The translations under genes and the position numbers were made by a program. From contig JANQSE010000004.1 in NCBI GenBank assembly GCA_028284195.1, positions 54,558-118,557 on the forward strand: DNA of 64,000 nucleotides, given 5' to 3'. Below, in pieces: positions 63,836 to 64,000 of the stretch; position 1 is the stretch's first letter; each line of letters opens with the position of its first letter. The DNA is from Balneola sp. (lineage in GTDB: Bacteria > Bacteroidota > Rhodothermia > Balneolales > Balneolaceae). The notes beneath the pieces were generated by a model. That model ran no database searches. It had not been told where the DNA came from and saw only the letters and a program-made list of their open reading frames with translations.

Positions 63836-64000
63836 CTTTCGAGGAAACAAAATGCTGGTCCAACAACATGTTTAGATCGGCTTTTTTTATCTCCGAAAGT
63901 CGTTCTTTAAAATATTGAAGCATAAGACAGATTGTTTGTGCGAGTTTGGATGAAGTTATTCTTTTGAATGATGGGATGCAGGGGTCGGCTCACAGAGTAT
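63836..64000 (+). other. Probable 16S rRNA leader (pre-rRNA)
   Basis: GAAAGTCGTTCTTTAAAATATTGAAGC at about 63895-63921 matches the conserved leader element (G-T-C-G-T-T-C-T-T-T-G-A-x-A-T-A-T-T-G) found before 16S genes in Bacteroidota-group genomes and thought to serve antitermination. The 16S gene itself is not inside the window. No open reading frame of note. Confidence 0.65.

Overview
The window looks like a chromosome segment from a Bacteroidota-group bacterium, most likely Balneolota/Rhodothermota (Balneola/Gracilimonas-like). The signs are type IX secretion (T9SS) sorting domains, TonB-dependent receptors with a carboxypeptidase-regulatory domain, promoters of the TTG-N19..23-TAnnTTTG type, MutS2, and a dcw cluster whose class B PBP carries PASTA domains. 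This assignment comes from recognising families, not from a search. Gene density is high and most genes are housekeeping.

Layout. 1-9.4 kb: a 5'-truncated SpoIIE-type phosphatase, hflK-hflC, nhaC, an NRDE/TANGO2 protein, then a + strand run of a second membrane SpoIIE phosphatase, a periplasmic thioredoxin and a DtxR/MntR-type regulator. 9.4-12.2 kb: a 2.7 kb segment with a lipoprotein and a 5'-nucleotidase, bounded by a 23-bp inverted repeat that splits a decayed FtsX-type permease gene. 12.2-18.3 kb: a TonB receptor plus thioredoxin facing an opposing operon of TlpA, a DUF6029-like outer-membrane protein and two redoxins. A DtxR-type operator candidate overlaps the receptor promoter. 18.5-28.7 kb: a TolB-like propeller lipoprotein, SGNH hydrolase, AhpD-like protein, MutS2, PhzF, TauE/SafE, a glycosyltransferase, small membrane proteins and a repeat-rich intergenic region.

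28.8-44.0 kb: the division and cell-wall (dcw) cluster on the - strand, in transcription order mraZ, rsmH, ftsL-like, ftsI (PASTA), murE, mraY, murD, ftsW, murG, murC, ftsQ, ftsA, ftsZ. Many junctions overlap as TAATG or ATGA. It opens with a promoter and three MraZ-type boxes at exact 10-nt spacing and ends with a terminator. murF, murB and ddl are absent. 44.2-45.5 kb is an AT-rich orphan gene.

45.5-50.2 kb: an SDR and the methionine operon metY-metX-hom. Its control region holds the most interesting signal here: a 21-codon leader peptide ending in Met/Cys codons, mutually exclusive 1:2, 2:3 and 3:4 hairpins forming a classical ribosome-mediated attenuator, and about 40 nt further on a SAM-I riboswitch with its own antiterminator and terminator. 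The operon therefore seems to be tested first by charged Met/Cys tRNA and then by SAM.

50.2-64 kb: era, a DPP-IV-like S9 peptidase, murI, a second TonB receptor, a large secreted lamin-tail protein, a PH-like small protein, a TetR-fold protein coupled to an ABC1/UbiB kinase, and a queuosine-precursor transporter. The last 200 bases hold a strong rRNA promoter and leader, so a 16S gene should start just beyond the window.
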